The notes below the pieces were generated by a model. It did no database searches. It saw nothing but the letters and a program-made list of their open reading frames with translations, and had not been told where the DNA came from. A stretch of 12,412 nt of DNA from UBA7236 sp035439505 (GTDB lineage: Bacteria > Bacteroidota > Bacteroidia > Chitinophagales > BACL12): NCBI GenBank assembly GCA_035439505.1, contig DAORKJ010000104.1, positions 1 through 12,412 of the forward strand, read 5' to 3'. The position numbers were made by a program, and so were the translations under genes. This document shows, one piece after another, positions 1-8,440 of this stretch (position 1 is its first letter; each line of letters starts with the position of its first letter).

Positions 1-87
1 AATTTGCCCGAAATTGCCACCGGCATGTATATCGTCAAATTGATATCAGGGACAAATATTTATGAGCAGCAATTAATTATCGAATAA
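1..87 (+). CDS. C-terminal end of a T9SS type A cargo protein (5' part outside window)
   Basis: Frame 1 reads 28 residues to a TAA at 85-87, followed directly by a second TAA. The residues include PEIATGMYIVKL and end in QQLIIE. This is the last strand pair of a T9SS type A sorting domain (Por_Secre_tail type), which directs a protein through the outer membrane and is usually removed or exchanged at the cell surface. The closest relative in the window is the tail of the gene at 4199-8224, which reads PEIATGMYIVKI and ends KLIIE. The upstream gene is therefore very probably another member of the same tandem family, but its N-terminal modules cannot be seen. A strong terminator follows 23 bp after the stop. 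Confidence 0.85.
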   Translation, partial: NLPEIATGMYIVKLISGTNIYEQQLIIE

Positions 88-108
88 TAACCGTTTACAA
101 GTTTTTGT

Positions 109-163
109 GTAGGGATTCAGCAAATGAATGAACGTTCATTCATTTGCTGAATCCCTGCTTTTT
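109..163 (+). terminator. Perfect 46-bp palindrome with T-run: intrinsic terminator, possibly also an operator
   Basis: Bases 111-156 form a perfect palindrome, 23 bp per arm, centred between 133 and 134, with no unpaired bases in the DNA. In RNA the stem can extend by one G-U and one G-C pair (109/110 with 157/158). The stem is followed by a run of six T, so it fits a rho-independent terminator for the gene ending at 87. The central 18 bp have the form TGAATGA-N4-TCATTCA, a dyad of the kind bound by TetR-family repressors, so a second role as a binding site is possible. The same central dyad recurs at 8278-8299. Confidence 0.8.
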
Positions 164-212
164 TCTTAATCTGTCTCATGAATACCACTTTCATTCCCTA
201 ATTGAATACCAC

Positions 213-281
213 ATTTCACATCAAAAAACCTCGATTTCACTAAGTTGTGGTCTTTAAACTTGGCAAAGGGCTGTATTTTTA
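213..281 (+). promoter_or_regulatory. Promoter region of the first complete gene: two ATTTCAC repeats 21 bp apart and a -7-like box
   Basis: ATTTCAC occurs at 213-219 and 234-240, a period of exactly 21 bp (two helical turns). A TATTTTTA box at 274-281 resembles the Bacteroidota -7 element TAnnTTTG and begins 23 bp before the ATG at 297. The same arrangement precedes the gene at 8441, with identical distances from repeat to box to start codon, which is the main reason to believe it. Two direct repeats on the same helix face are typical of LytTR-type response regulators, but the regulator is not in the window. No clear -33 TTTG is seen at the usual spacing, consistent with an activator-dependent promoter. 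Function is inferred. Confidence 0.55.
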
Positions 282-296
282 GGGTAAACATACATT

Positions 297-3200
297 ATGA
301 ACACCCGGATATCCATTGTAACTTTTTTACTGACATTTGCACTTTTAATCAATTTTCAACTTTATGCTCAGGATCCTGAAATAATTTGGGATAATACAAT
401 TAGAGGAAATTCTGTCGATTATTTAAGAGCTTCAGCAGAAACCCCGGATGGCGGTTTTATTATTGCTGGCTATTCATATTCCACAATTGGATACGATAAA
501 CTTGAATATGTGGGTAATTATGACTATTGGGTTTTGAAACTAAATGCTGTAGGTGAAATTGAATGGCAAAATACGATTGGAACAACGGTAGCTGATTATC
601 TTACATCAATAGTCACAACACCCGATGGTGGATATTTAGTTGGTGGGTATACTAGTGGCGGGATTTCGGGTGATAAAACGGATGCTGCCATAGGAAGCAA
701 TGACTATTGGATTATAAAGCTGAACCCTGTTGGAGAAATTGTTTGGCAAAAAACTATAGGTGGTACCGGTGATGATAAATTGTCGGATATAATGCCATTA
801 CCTGGGGGTGGTTTCGTTTTAAGTGGCTACTCTTCATCAGGAATTTCAGGAAATAAAACAGAGGCTTGTATTGGTAGTTATGATTATTGGATAATGAAAA
901 TTAATCATCTAGGTGAAATCTTGTGGCAATATACCATTGGAGGTAATAGTAGTGATTATCTGAAAAAAACAATTCGTTCTTCTGATGGGAATTTTGTAAT
1001 GGCGGGTTATTCCACATCTGGCATATCAGGTCATAAAACTGAAGCCAATATTGGAGATACAGACTATTGGGTGCTAGCTATTGATGGATCGGGGACTGTA
1101 GTTTGGCAAAATACAATTGGTGGCAAAGGAAATGATTATTTAAATGGTATATGTGAATTAAATGGTGGAGGTTTCATTCTTGGTGGGCGTTCAGACTCTG
1201 ATATATCAGGTGATAAATCAGAAAATGCATTAAATTATTCTACCTATTGTTGGGAATGTCTTGTTACCATAAATTCGCATGATGGGTTTGATTATTGGGT
1301 TGTTCGCATTGATAATGAAGGCGAAATTATTTGGGAAAATTCCTACTTGGGTGGAACCGAATATTCGACAGCTGAGGTTGACGATGTCTTTCAATATGAC
1401 GATAATAAAATTATGATTGCCGGCAATTCGGAAGGCACTTTCGATAACCTCGAAACTGATTTAGGCAATGATTACTGGTTGGTAACTATTGATACTAACG
1501 GATATATTACAAGACAGCAATCTTTATCAGGAACAGTTTACTTCGAATACGATGGATATGATGAAATTATTAATAGTTCCGATAATTTGCTTAGTGTTTG
1601 TTTACCGACATCTGATGGTGGCTTTTTTGTTGCAGGCTCATCCGACGCGTTAGCCGGTGAGGATAAATCAGAGTCATCCTATAGTTTGGATTATTGGGTG
1701 TTGAAATTAGGGCCTGATACATGCATTGGTGCTCCGGTTTATGCCGACTATGATGGCGATGGGGAAGGAGGTGATTTCCTAGCTAATACTTGCGAATTAA
1801 CCTATGGTCCATGGGTGTCAAATAATAATGATTGTGATGACCTTTATTCAAGCATTAATTCTACAGCAACTGAAATTTGTGATAATCTGGATAATAATTG
1901 TAATGGCTTAATTGATGAAGGAATAATTGATTGTAATAGTGGACCTGAAATAATTTGGGATAAAACTTTAGGGGATACTGGATACAATTATTTAGCAAGT
2001 GTTTTACCCACGAGTGACGGTGGAATTATTTCAATAGGAAGTAAAACACCCTTATTACCTGAAATGTTAGATGCAGATTATGATGAATTTTATTCTGAAA
2101 TTGAAATTTTTAAATTGGCTGCCGACGGAACAACCCAATGGCATAAAATAATATCAGCTGATTTAGATGATTATGGGACGAAAGTTATTCAGACCGCTGA
2201 TGGCGGATATCTTATTGGGGCTTCTTCAAATTCAAGTATTTCAGGTGATAAGACCTTGGAAAGTTATGGTCAAGTGGATTATTGGATTTTAAAATTAAAT
2301 AGTACAGGTGAAATCGTATGGCAGAAAATATTTGGCGGTTCAAGTTCAGAATATTTAACTGATCTTGAAATTACTCCCGATGGTGGTTATATAGTTGCCG
2401 GATACTCTTATTCCGGAGCCTCAGGAAATAAAACAGAAATTTCTTACGGCGGCGCAGATTTCTGGATAGTTAAGTTAAACAATGATGGTGAAATTGAATG
2501 GCAAAATAGCATCGGCGGAAGTGATAACGATGATTCACCTCAAATTGCAGTTGACAATTTAAATAATTATTATGTCGCAGGTAATTCACGTTCAGGTATA
2601 AGTGGCGATAAAACGGAAATACATAAAGGGAATGGCGATTATTGGGCTCTGAAATTAAATTCCTTGGGTGAGATTGTCTGGCAAAATACTATTGGCGGTT
2701 CATCATCTGAACAATTAGAAGACATTGAAGTTGATAGCTTAGGAAAATTGATCATTGTGGGAAGTTCTAGCTCTGGGATTTCTGCAGATAAATCTGAGGT
2801 AAGCGTTGGTTTAGATTATTGGGTTGTAAAACTGACCCCATCAGGTAATATAAGTTGGGATAACACAGTCTCTTGCATAGGAAATGATTATTGCAAAGCA
2901 GTAACAATTACTCCTGATGGAGGATATTTAATTGGAGGTTATTCCTATGCACCACCTTCAGAAGATAAAATTGAAAGTTTTCATAATGCAATGTTTGATT
3001 TTAGCTACTACTTCCCTTATGGAAAAGCATATGACTATTGGATACTAAAGCTTGATAATGAAGGAAATACTATTTGGCAAAATACAATTGGGGGCAATTT
3101 GGATGATTATTTAACATCTATTGAATTAGGAGATGATGAAAAAATTATTCTTGGCGGTTTTTCAACATCCGGAATTTCCGGAGATAAATCCAATGGAGCT

Positions 3201-4145
3201 TTTGGGCCTATACAAGAAGTAATAGAGGAAGATGATTATTCATACGATAAACACACGAAATATTATGGCACTGCTGACTTCTGGATAATTCAACTCCAAC
3301 CTGAAAACTGCACCCTCATCGACGAACTCTGCAACACCCTCGACGATAACTGCAATGGTTTAATTGACGATGATGTGTTAGAAACAATAACAATTAGTGC
3401 TGATGGTGCTATTGAATTTTGCCAGGGCGGTAGCGTGTCACTCACTGCGACCTACTCCGGTACATCCTTACAATGGCAAAAAAATGGAACCAATATTCCC
3501 GGGGCAACATTGGCAACTTATACAGTTACAACAAAAGGCAACTACACTTGCGTAACTACCAGTGATTGCGGCACTGCAACATCATCAACTATTTTTGTAA
3601 ATGTATTCAAAAACCCTGCAGCAACTGTCTCCGCAGCTGGTCCAACAACATTTTGTATAGGAGGAAGCGTAACTTTAAATGTAACACCGGTTGCGGGATG
3701 TAGTTATCAATGGTATAAAGATGCATCGCCAATACCTGGTGCAACAGCGACAAATTATTTGGCAACAACTGCTGGCATTTATAAATGCCGTGTTACCAAA
3801 ACGGCTACGGGTTGTTTTAAAACTTCAGCAGGGATTATTGTTACGGTACCGTGTAAAGAAGGAGAAGCCATTTCATCTGAATCAACATTCACCATCTCTC
3901 CAAACCCAAGCGCGGGCTTATTTACTGTTTCCGCTTTCTCTTATGGTTCGCTTGAAAACAATACATCTGCTCAACTCGAAATTTATAATGCCATCGGGCA
4001 ACTCATTTATACGCAAGTGTTGGAGACAACTGATAGTCAAATTAATTATAAAATTAATTTACAGCATATCGCAAGCGGCATTTATTTTGTCCGTTTAAAT
4101 ACAGATGGATTATTCTCAGAAAAAAAATTAATTATTCAGCATTAA
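297..4145 (+). CDS. T9SS-exported protein with two seven-repeat propellers, MopE-like motifs and two Ig-like domains
   Basis: A 1282-residue exported protein, probably displayed on or released from the cell surface. A signal peptide covers residues 1-25 (hydrophobic core, then LYAQ). Residues 28-475 contain seven repeats of about 55-75 residues of the form EIxWQNTIGG...DY...TPDGGYIxGGYS..SGISGDKTE...DYWIxKLN..G. This is a propeller-like repeat; I cannot name the Pfam family with certainty. Residues 480-543 are a complete MopE-like motif (DYDGDGEGG, NDCDD, EICDNLDNNCNGLIDEG). Residues 551-1004 hold a second set of seven repeats, and 1005-1027 a shortened MopE motif (ELCNTLDDNCNGLIDDD). Two Ig-like domains follow (about 1030-1105 and 1108-1188, each with FCxGGSVxL and QWxK), then a type A sorting domain (about 1193-1282, FTISPNP...LEIYNAIGQLIY...GIYFVRL...KKLIIQH). 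The fifth repeat has a CWEC insert at 318-321. No catalytic residues are recognised; adhesion or ligand binding is inference. Confidence 0.9.
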   Translation: MNTRISIVTFLLTFALLINFQLYAQDPEIIWDNTIRGNSVDYLRASAETPDGGFIIAGYSYSTIGYDKLEYVGNYDYWVLKLNAVGEIEWQNTIGTTVADYLTSIVTTPDGGYLVGGYTSGGISGDKTDAAIGSNDYWIIKLNPVGEIVWQKTIGGTGDDKLSDIMPLPGGGFVLSGYSSSGISGNKTEACIGSYDYWIMKINHLGEILWQYTIGGNSSDYLKKTIRSSDGNFVMAGYSTSGISGHKTEANIGDTDYWVLAIDGSGTVVWQNTIGGKGNDYLNGICELNGGGFILGGRSDSDISGDKSENALNYSTYCWECLVTINSHDGFDYWVVRIDNEGEIIWENSYLGGTEYSTAEVDDVFQYDDNKIMIAGNSEGTFDNLETDLGNDYWLVTIDTNGYITRQQSLSGTVYFEYDGYDEIINSSDNLLSVCLPTSDGGFFVAGSSDALAGEDKSESSYSLDYWVLKLGPDTCIGAPVYADYDGDGEGGDFLANTCELTYGPWVSNNNDCDDLYSSINSTATEICDNLDNNCNGLIDEGIIDCNSGPEIIWDKTLGDTGYNYLASVLPTSDGGIISIGSKTPLLPEMLDADYDEFYSEIEIFKLAADGTTQWHKIISADLDDYGTKVIQTADGGYLIGASSNSSISGDKTLESYGQVDYWILKLNSTGEIVWQKIFGGSSSEYLTDLEITPDGGYIVAGYSYSGASGNKTEISYGGADFWIVKLNNDGEIEWQNSIGGSDNDDSPQIAVDNLNNYYVAGNSRSGISGDKTEIHKGNGDYWALKLNSLGEIVWQNTIGGSSSEQLEDIEVDSLGKLIIVGSSSSGISADKSEVSVGLDYWVVKLTPSGNISWDNTVSCIGNDYCKAVTITPDGGYLIGGYSYAPPSEDKIESFHNAMFDFSYYFPYGKAYDYWILKLDNEGNTIWQNTIGGNLDDYLTSIELGDDEKIILGGFSTSGISGDKSNGAFGPIQEVIEEDDYSYDKHTKYYGTADFWIIQLQPENCTLIDELCNTLDDNCNGLIDDDVLETITISADGAIEFCQGGSVSLTATYSGTSLQWQKNGTNIPGATLATYTVTTKGNYTCVTTSDCGTATSSTIFVNVFKNPAATVSAAGPTTFCIGGSVTLNVTPVAGCSYQWYKDASPIPGATATNYLATTAGIYKCRVTKTATGCFKTSAGIIVTVPCKEGEAISSESTFTISPNPSAGLFTVSAFSYGSLENNTSAQLEIYNAIGQLIYTQVLETTDSQINYKINLQHIASGIYFVRLNTDGLFSEKKLIIQH
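3414..3862 (+). repeat. 449-bp exact direct repeat, copy 1 (Ig-Ig coding block)
   Basis: This stretch is identical at every base to 7469-7917 when the two are read side by side, and the bases just outside it differ at both ends. It encodes most of both Ig-like domains, from EFCQGG to VPCKEG. Both copies begin at a codon boundary, so they are in the same frame. The sequences flanking the block differ clearly between the two genes, which points to recent gene conversion or recombination rather than a whole-gene duplication. Confidence 0.97.
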
Positions 4146-4198
4146 TTACATAAAAGGTTATAAAATAAAATAGTGCAATAATCGTAAACAATTTAAAT

Positions 4199-7100
4199 AT
4201 GTCACCTAAACCGAAATTAAATTCAATTCGATCATTTTATACTATATTTTTTATCTGTTTTTCTGTAAGTTCATTTGTTGGTTTTACACAATCTCCAACA
4301 CCTGACCTTTTTATTGAAAGTAATATTGCATTAATACAATACGGCTCCGCAGTTGCATCAGCGGGAGATATAAATGGTGATGGTTATGGAGATGTAATTG
4401 TCGGCACAAAATATTATACAAACGTAGAAACGAATGAAGGTAAAATAGAAATCTATTTAGGTTCAGCTGTAGGCATTAGCCCACTTCCTTCAACAGTAAT
4501 AGAAAGTAATTTACCAAACACTTATTACGGCAATTCGGTAGCTTGTGCTGGAGATATTAATAACGATGGATTTGATGATGTGATTGTTGGAGCATATTTA
4601 TATGATAATGGTCAAACAAACGAAGGTGCTGTCTATATTTATCATGGCTCTGCCTTAGGGTTAACAATCGTGCCGGCAATAATTCTTGAAAGTAATCAAG
4701 CTAGTGCACAGTTTGGTAGGTCTGTTTCCACAGCTGGCGATATTAATAATGACGGATTTGATGACGTATTAATTGGCTCAGATGCTTACACAAATGGACA
4801 AACTTATGAAGGTAGAACTTTTGTGTATCATGGTTCTGCTGCCGGGATTGGCATTACACCAAATGCAACTATGGAAAGCAATCTTGTAAATGCATCATTT
4901 GGCCGCTCAGTCGCTGGCTTGGGGGATGTAAATGCTGATGGTTTTGATGATATTATTGTCGGTTCACCAAACTACACAAATGGTCATAGTCAAGAAGGAC
5001 GAGCTTACATATATCACGGAACAGCTACTGGAATAAATACCGTTCCCATTACAGTAATGGAAAATAATAAAGCACTTTCCTATTTGGGTTTTTCAGTTTC
5101 CGGCGCCGGTGATGTTAATAATGATGGCTATTTTGATGTTGTTTTAGGCGCTTATAATGCCGACAATTTGCAAGATGGTGAAGGATTCGTTTATATTCAT
5201 TATGGTTCCGCATCAGGTATAAGTGCAACACCAAATATTGTGTTGGAATCAAATCGAGAAGCAGCTTTTTTTGGGTATTCGGTTGCTTGCGCAGGTGATA
5301 GGAATGCAGATGGATTTGATGATATTATTATCGGAGCAAATGAATTTACCAATGATGATGTTCAAGAAGGAAGAGCATTTATTTATTATGGTGCAGCGTT
5401 AGGAATTACCGATATGCCGAACGCCACTTTTGAAAGCGATAAATCGTATTCCAATTTTGGCGCTGCTGTTTCCGGTGCAGGTGATGTAAATAATGATGGT
5501 TTTGATGATTTAATTATTGGCGCTAGCGATTATTCCGATGCACATTCCAATGAAGGCGCCATTTATTTTTATTTAGGCGACAATTGTCCCACAACAGTTT
5601 TTCATGCAGATAGCGACCTTGATGGTTTTGGCAGCATGATTTCAATTATTGTTGCCTGCGAAATGCCTGAGGGTTATATTTTAGATGGCAACGATTGTGA
5701 AGATACAGATGCATTACAAAATCCAAACACCGTTTGGTATTTAGATAATGATTACGATAATTATTATGCGGGAACAGGAACACCAATCACTCAATGTGAG
5801 CGCCCTGATTGGAGTTATTTTTTTACAGGAATTTTAGGCGGAGGCGATTGCAATGATTCAAGCGGAGTGATTTTTCCGGGTGGATTTGAATATTTAGATA
5901 GTATGGATAATGATTGCGATGGCTTAATTGAAGACGATTATGACTGGACCTATAATGCACTTTTGACGCATAACCTCCTAGGTGGAAAATTCGCGCATGC
6001 TGTATCTGAAGCAGGGGATGTAAATGGTGATGGATTTGCTGACATTATTATAGGTGGATATTCTTATGATAATATTGAAACCGATGAAGGTGCAGCATTT
6101 ATTTTTCTTGGTTCGGCAACAGGCATATCCAATACGCCTGCAAATATTTTGGAAATAAATCAAGCTTCGGCTTATTTCGGTTATACAGTTTCTACAGCAG
6201 GTGATGTAAACAATGATGGGTATGACGACATTATTGTTGGTGCAACACTATACGATAATGGTGAAACGGATGAGGGTCGAGCATATATTTATCATGGTTC
6301 ACCAACAGGTATAATTGCAACGCCTGCAAAAATTTTAGAATGTAATCAAATCAGTGCACAATTCGGCAGTTGTGTTTCCGATGCAGGCGACATTAATAAC
6401 GATGGATTTGATGATGTAATTGTTGGAGCGCAATTATATGATAATGGTCAACTTGATGAGGGTGTTGCATTTGTTTATTACGGCTCACCAATTGGCATAA
6501 AATCGACGCCCTTTTCATTACTTGAAAGTAATCAATCGGTTTCCCGTTTTGGATACGCTGTTTCAAAAGCCGGTGATGTGAATAACGATGGATACGACGA
6601 CGTAGTTGTTGGCGCATATCTCGCGGATTATGGTCAAGATGAAGAAGGTGCAGCATTTGTTTACCATGGCGGTCCAACAGGTGTAAACACAGTGTATGCG
6701 GTAAAAATGGAAAGTAACCAACCTTATGGCAGATTTGGAAATAGTGTATCAAATGCAGGCGATTTGAATAATGATGGTTATTCCGATTTAATTATCGGAG
6801 CTCTTCAATATAACGGCATAGCAACTAATGTTGGAGCTGCATTTATTTATCATGGTTCACCAACAGGAATTCCGAGCAGTCCAACAACAATTTTGGCCGG
6901 CACTCAAGGATTTGCTTATTTGGGTTCATCAGTAAATACACTTGGTGATGTAAATGGTGATGGTTATTCCGATGTAATTGTTGGCGCATATCAATATACT
7001 AATGGACAATATGATGAAGGGGCTACTTATTTTTATCACGGAACATCAACCGGTATAAACCCGATTCCTGTGTTGCAATTGGAATCCAATCAAAGTGCAG

Positions 7101-8224
7101 CATGGTTTGGTTATGCCGTTTCCGGTACCGGTGATATTAATAATGATGGTTTCGATGATGCTGTTGTTGGAGCATATCTTTATGATACACCTGAAGCAGG
7201 AGGTGCCGCCTTTGTATATTTATCTAGTCCTTGCGATTTAAATTTTTATGCAGATGCAGATGGCGATGGTTTCGGAAATAATGATGAAATAATTGAAGCA
7301 TGTACCGCTCCTCCGGGTTACGTTGATAATAATCTTGATTGTAATGATGCGAATAATACAATTAATCCAACACAAATAGAAATTTGTAATGTTTTAGATG
7401 ATAATTGCAACGGAATAAACGATGAAGGTGTTATTGAAACAATTACTATTGCTGCTGCCGGGCCAACAGAATTTTGCCAGGGCGGTAGCGTGTCACTCAC
7501 TGCGACCTACTCCGGTACATCCTTACAATGGCAAAAAAATGGAACCAATATTCCCGGGGCAACATTGGCAACTTATACAGTTACAACAAAAGGCAACTAC
7601 ACTTGCGTAACTACCAGTGATTGCGGCACTGCAACATCATCAACTATTTTTGTAAATGTATTCAAAAACCCTGCAGCAACTGTCTCCGCAGCTGGTCCAA
7701 CAACATTTTGTATAGGAGGAAGCGTAACTTTAAATGTAACACCGGTTGCGGGATGTAGTTATCAATGGTATAAAGATGCATCGCCAATACCTGGTGCAAC
7801 AGCGACAAATTATTTGGCAACAACTGCTGGCATTTATAAATGCCGTGTTACCAAAACGGCTACGGGTTGTTTTAAAACTTCAGCAGGGATTATTGTTACG
7901 GTACCGTGTAAAGAAGGTTTACCTGCCGACGAGGAAGGCTCGCCTGACGATGCGGCAGGGGAGCTTGTGCAGTTTGACAATTCATTTAACATCCAACCCA
8001 ACCCCAACAACGGCACATTCACCATCTCCGCTCACTCACTTTCTTCGTTGGAATCTACAAAACTCATAATTTACAACACAACAGGCCAACAAATATTTAC
8101 TCAGGATTTAGACCCCGAGCAAAATGTTTTCGAAATTTCTATGCCCGAAATAGCGACAGGAATGTATATCGTAAAAATCATTTTTGGGGAATATCAAGCA
8201 CAACAAAAATTGATTATAGAGTAA
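4199..8224 (+). CDS. T9SS-exported protein with two seven-bladed FG-GAP (integrin-alpha-like) propellers
   Basis: A 1341-residue protein. The signal peptide spans about residues 1-31 (basic KPK...R, hydrophobic core, GFTQ). Residues 35-460 hold seven FG-GAP repeats and residues 584-1010 seven more. Each has a SVSxAGDxNNDGFDDVIVGA strand-loop with the DxNxDGxxD calcium-binding pattern, then EGxxYIYHGSxxGI and a variant of ESN. Two DxDxDG/DC modules of MopE type lie between the propellers (about 463-580; ADSDLDGFG, NDCED, DCNDS, DNDCDGLIEDD) and another follows (1012-1078; ADADGDGFG, EICNVLDDNCNGINDEG). Two Ig-like domains (about 1085-1238) are encoded in the block shared with the preceding gene. 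A 70% GC linker is next, then a type A sorting domain (about 1262-1341, FNIQPNPNNGTFTIS...PEIATGMYIVKI...KLIIE). The start lies 53 bp after the previous stop with no terminator between, so the two are probably one operon. FG-GAP propellers usually bind calcium and extracellular ligands; the ligand is unknown. Confidence 0.92.
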   Translation: MSPKPKLNSIRSFYTIFFICFSVSSFVGFTQSPTPDLFIESNIALIQYGSAVASAGDINGDGYGDVIVGTKYYTNVETNEGKIEIYLGSAVGISPLPSTVIESNLPNTYYGNSVACAGDINNDGFDDVIVGAYLYDNGQTNEGAVYIYHGSALGLTIVPAIILESNQASAQFGRSVSTAGDINNDGFDDVLIGSDAYTNGQTYEGRTFVYHGSAAGIGITPNATMESNLVNASFGRSVAGLGDVNADGFDDIIVGSPNYTNGHSQEGRAYIYHGTATGINTVPITVMENNKALSYLGFSVSGAGDVNNDGYFDVVLGAYNADNLQDGEGFVYIHYGSASGISATPNIVLESNREAAFFGYSVACAGDRNADGFDDIIIGANEFTNDDVQEGRAFIYYGAALGITDMPNATFESDKSYSNFGAAVSGAGDVNNDGFDDLIIGASDYSDAHSNEGAIYFYLGDNCPTTVFHADSDLDGFGSMISIIVACEMPEGYILDGNDCEDTDALQNPNTVWYLDNDYDNYYAGTGTPITQCERPDWSYFFTGILGGGDCNDSSGVIFPGGFEYLDSMDNDCDGLIEDDYDWTYNALLTHNLLGGKFAHAVSEAGDVNGDGFADIIIGGYSYDNIETDEGAAFIFLGSATGISNTPANILEINQASAYFGYTVSTAGDVNNDGYDDIIVGATLYDNGETDEGRAYIYHGSPTGIIATPAKILECNQISAQFGSCVSDAGDINNDGFDDVIVGAQLYDNGQLDEGVAFVYYGSPIGIKSTPFSLLESNQSVSRFGYAVSKAGDVNNDGYDDVVVGAYLADYGQDEEGAAFVYHGGPTGVNTVYAVKMESNQPYGRFGNSVSNAGDLNNDGYSDLIIGALQYNGIATNVGAAFIYHGSPTGIPSSPTTILAGTQGFAYLGSSVNTLGDVNGDGYSDVIVGAYQYTNGQYDEGATYFYHGTSTGINPIPVLQLESNQSAAWFGYAVSGTGDINNDGFDDAVVGAYLYDTPEAGGAAFVYLSSPCDLNFYADADGDGFGNNDEIIEACTAPPGYVDNNLDCNDANNTINPTQIEICNVLDDNCNGINDEGVIETITIAAAGPTEFCQGGSVSLTATYSGTSLQWQKNGTNIPGATLATYTVTTKGNYTCVTTSDCGTATSSTIFVNVFKNPAATVSAAGPTTFCIGGSVTLNVTPVAGCSYQWYKDASPIPGATATNYLATTAGIYKCRVTKTATGCFKTSAGIIVTVPCKEGLPADEEGSPDDAAGELVQFDNSFNIQPNPNNGTFTISAHSLSSLESTKLIIYNTTGQQIFTQDLDPEQNVFEISMPEIATGMYIVKIIFGEYQAQQKLIIE
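7469..7917 (+). repeat. 449-bp exact direct repeat, copy 2 (Ig-Ig coding block)
   Basis: This is the second copy of the block at 3414-3862, offset by exactly 4055 bp and identical throughout. The matching Ig regions of the genes at 8441 and 10824 code for similar protein but carry many base differences, so this level of identity is not the family norm. The block ends exactly where the GC-rich linker begins. Confidence 0.97.
7922..7959. repeat. GC-rich inverted repeat inserted in the coding linker before the T9SS tail
   Basis: CCTGCCG at 7922-7928 is the reverse complement of CGGCAGG at 7953-7959. A smaller inner hairpin pairs CGAG (7930-7933) with CTCG (7939-7942). In 7921-7960, 28 of 40 bases are G or C, in an otherwise AT-rich gene. 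It encodes roughly PADEEGSPDDAAGE between the second Ig-like domain and the sorting tail. The paralogues have only a short linker there. It looks like a REP-like or other small palindromic element that inserted in frame, but no mobilising enzyme is present. Confidence 0.55.
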
Positions 8225-8261
8225 AAAAACAACTAATAACGGCTCCAACATATAAATAAAT

Positions 8262-8315
8262 TTAAACGGCATTGATGTATGAATGAACGTTCATTCATAA
8301 GGTAAATCCGTTTAA
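8262..8315 (+). terminator. Imperfect 54-bp palindrome after the FG-GAP gene: weak terminator or operator
   Basis: A perfect 22-bp dyad at 8278-8299 contains the same TGAATGA-N4-TCATTCA core as the element at 111-156. It lies inside an outer 8-bp stem on the same axis (TTAAACGG at 8262-8269 with CCGTTTAA at 8308-8315), with several mismatches between. It begins 37 bp after the stop at 8224. Unlike the first copy it has no clear T-run, so termination would be weak or bidirectional. Binding by a dimeric repressor is an alternative. Its centre is 152 bp before the next start codon, against 163 bp for the first copy. Confidence 0.6.
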
Positions 8316-8356
8316 TGTGCTACTTGTTGGTAATTCCTTTACTAACTCAAATTGCC

Positions 8357-8425
8357 ATTTCACATCAAAAATTAGCCACTTCACATCAATCTATTTGAAT
8401 TTATAGGTAGTTGGTGCTAATTTTC
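8357..8425 (+). promoter_or_regulatory. Promoter region of the third complete gene: two near-identical repeats 21 bp apart and a -7-like box
   Basis: GCCATTTCACATCAA (8354-8368) and GCCACTTCACATCAA (8375-8389) differ at one base and lie 21 bp apart. A TAATTTTC box at 8418-8425 matches the Bacteroidota -7 pattern TAnnTTTG except for the last base and starts 23 bp before the ATG at 8441. A TTTG at 8394-8397, 20 bp upstream of the box, fits a -33 element. Repeat-to-box (33 bp) and box-to-ATG distances equal those upstream of 297, which suggests that both genes answer to the same activator, LytTR-like by spacing. Confidence 0.6.
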
Positions 8426-8440
8426 TACCAAATACACACT

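Noticed and set aside
3476..3483. A-tract in the Ig coding region as a phase-variation slippage site
   Set aside because: Only seven A, present in all the paralogues with the frame intact, and short for slippage-based switching.
3691..4098. Open frame of 135 codons overlapping the first complete gene, with a near copy at 7746-8069
   Set aside because: Both lie in another frame of the 449-bp repeat, so their similarity is explained by the identical DNA. They have no start signals and a non-natural composition.
4301..7228. Regular repeats that might suggest a CRISPR array or DNA satellite
   Set aside because: The period is about 180 bp, the copies are diverged in bases and conserved in protein, and the frame is open throughout. 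They are protein domain repeats.
3414..7917. Diversity-generating retroelement (template and variable repeat pair)
   Set aside because: The two copies are identical with no adenine-biased differences, both are coding, and there is no reverse transcriptase in the window.
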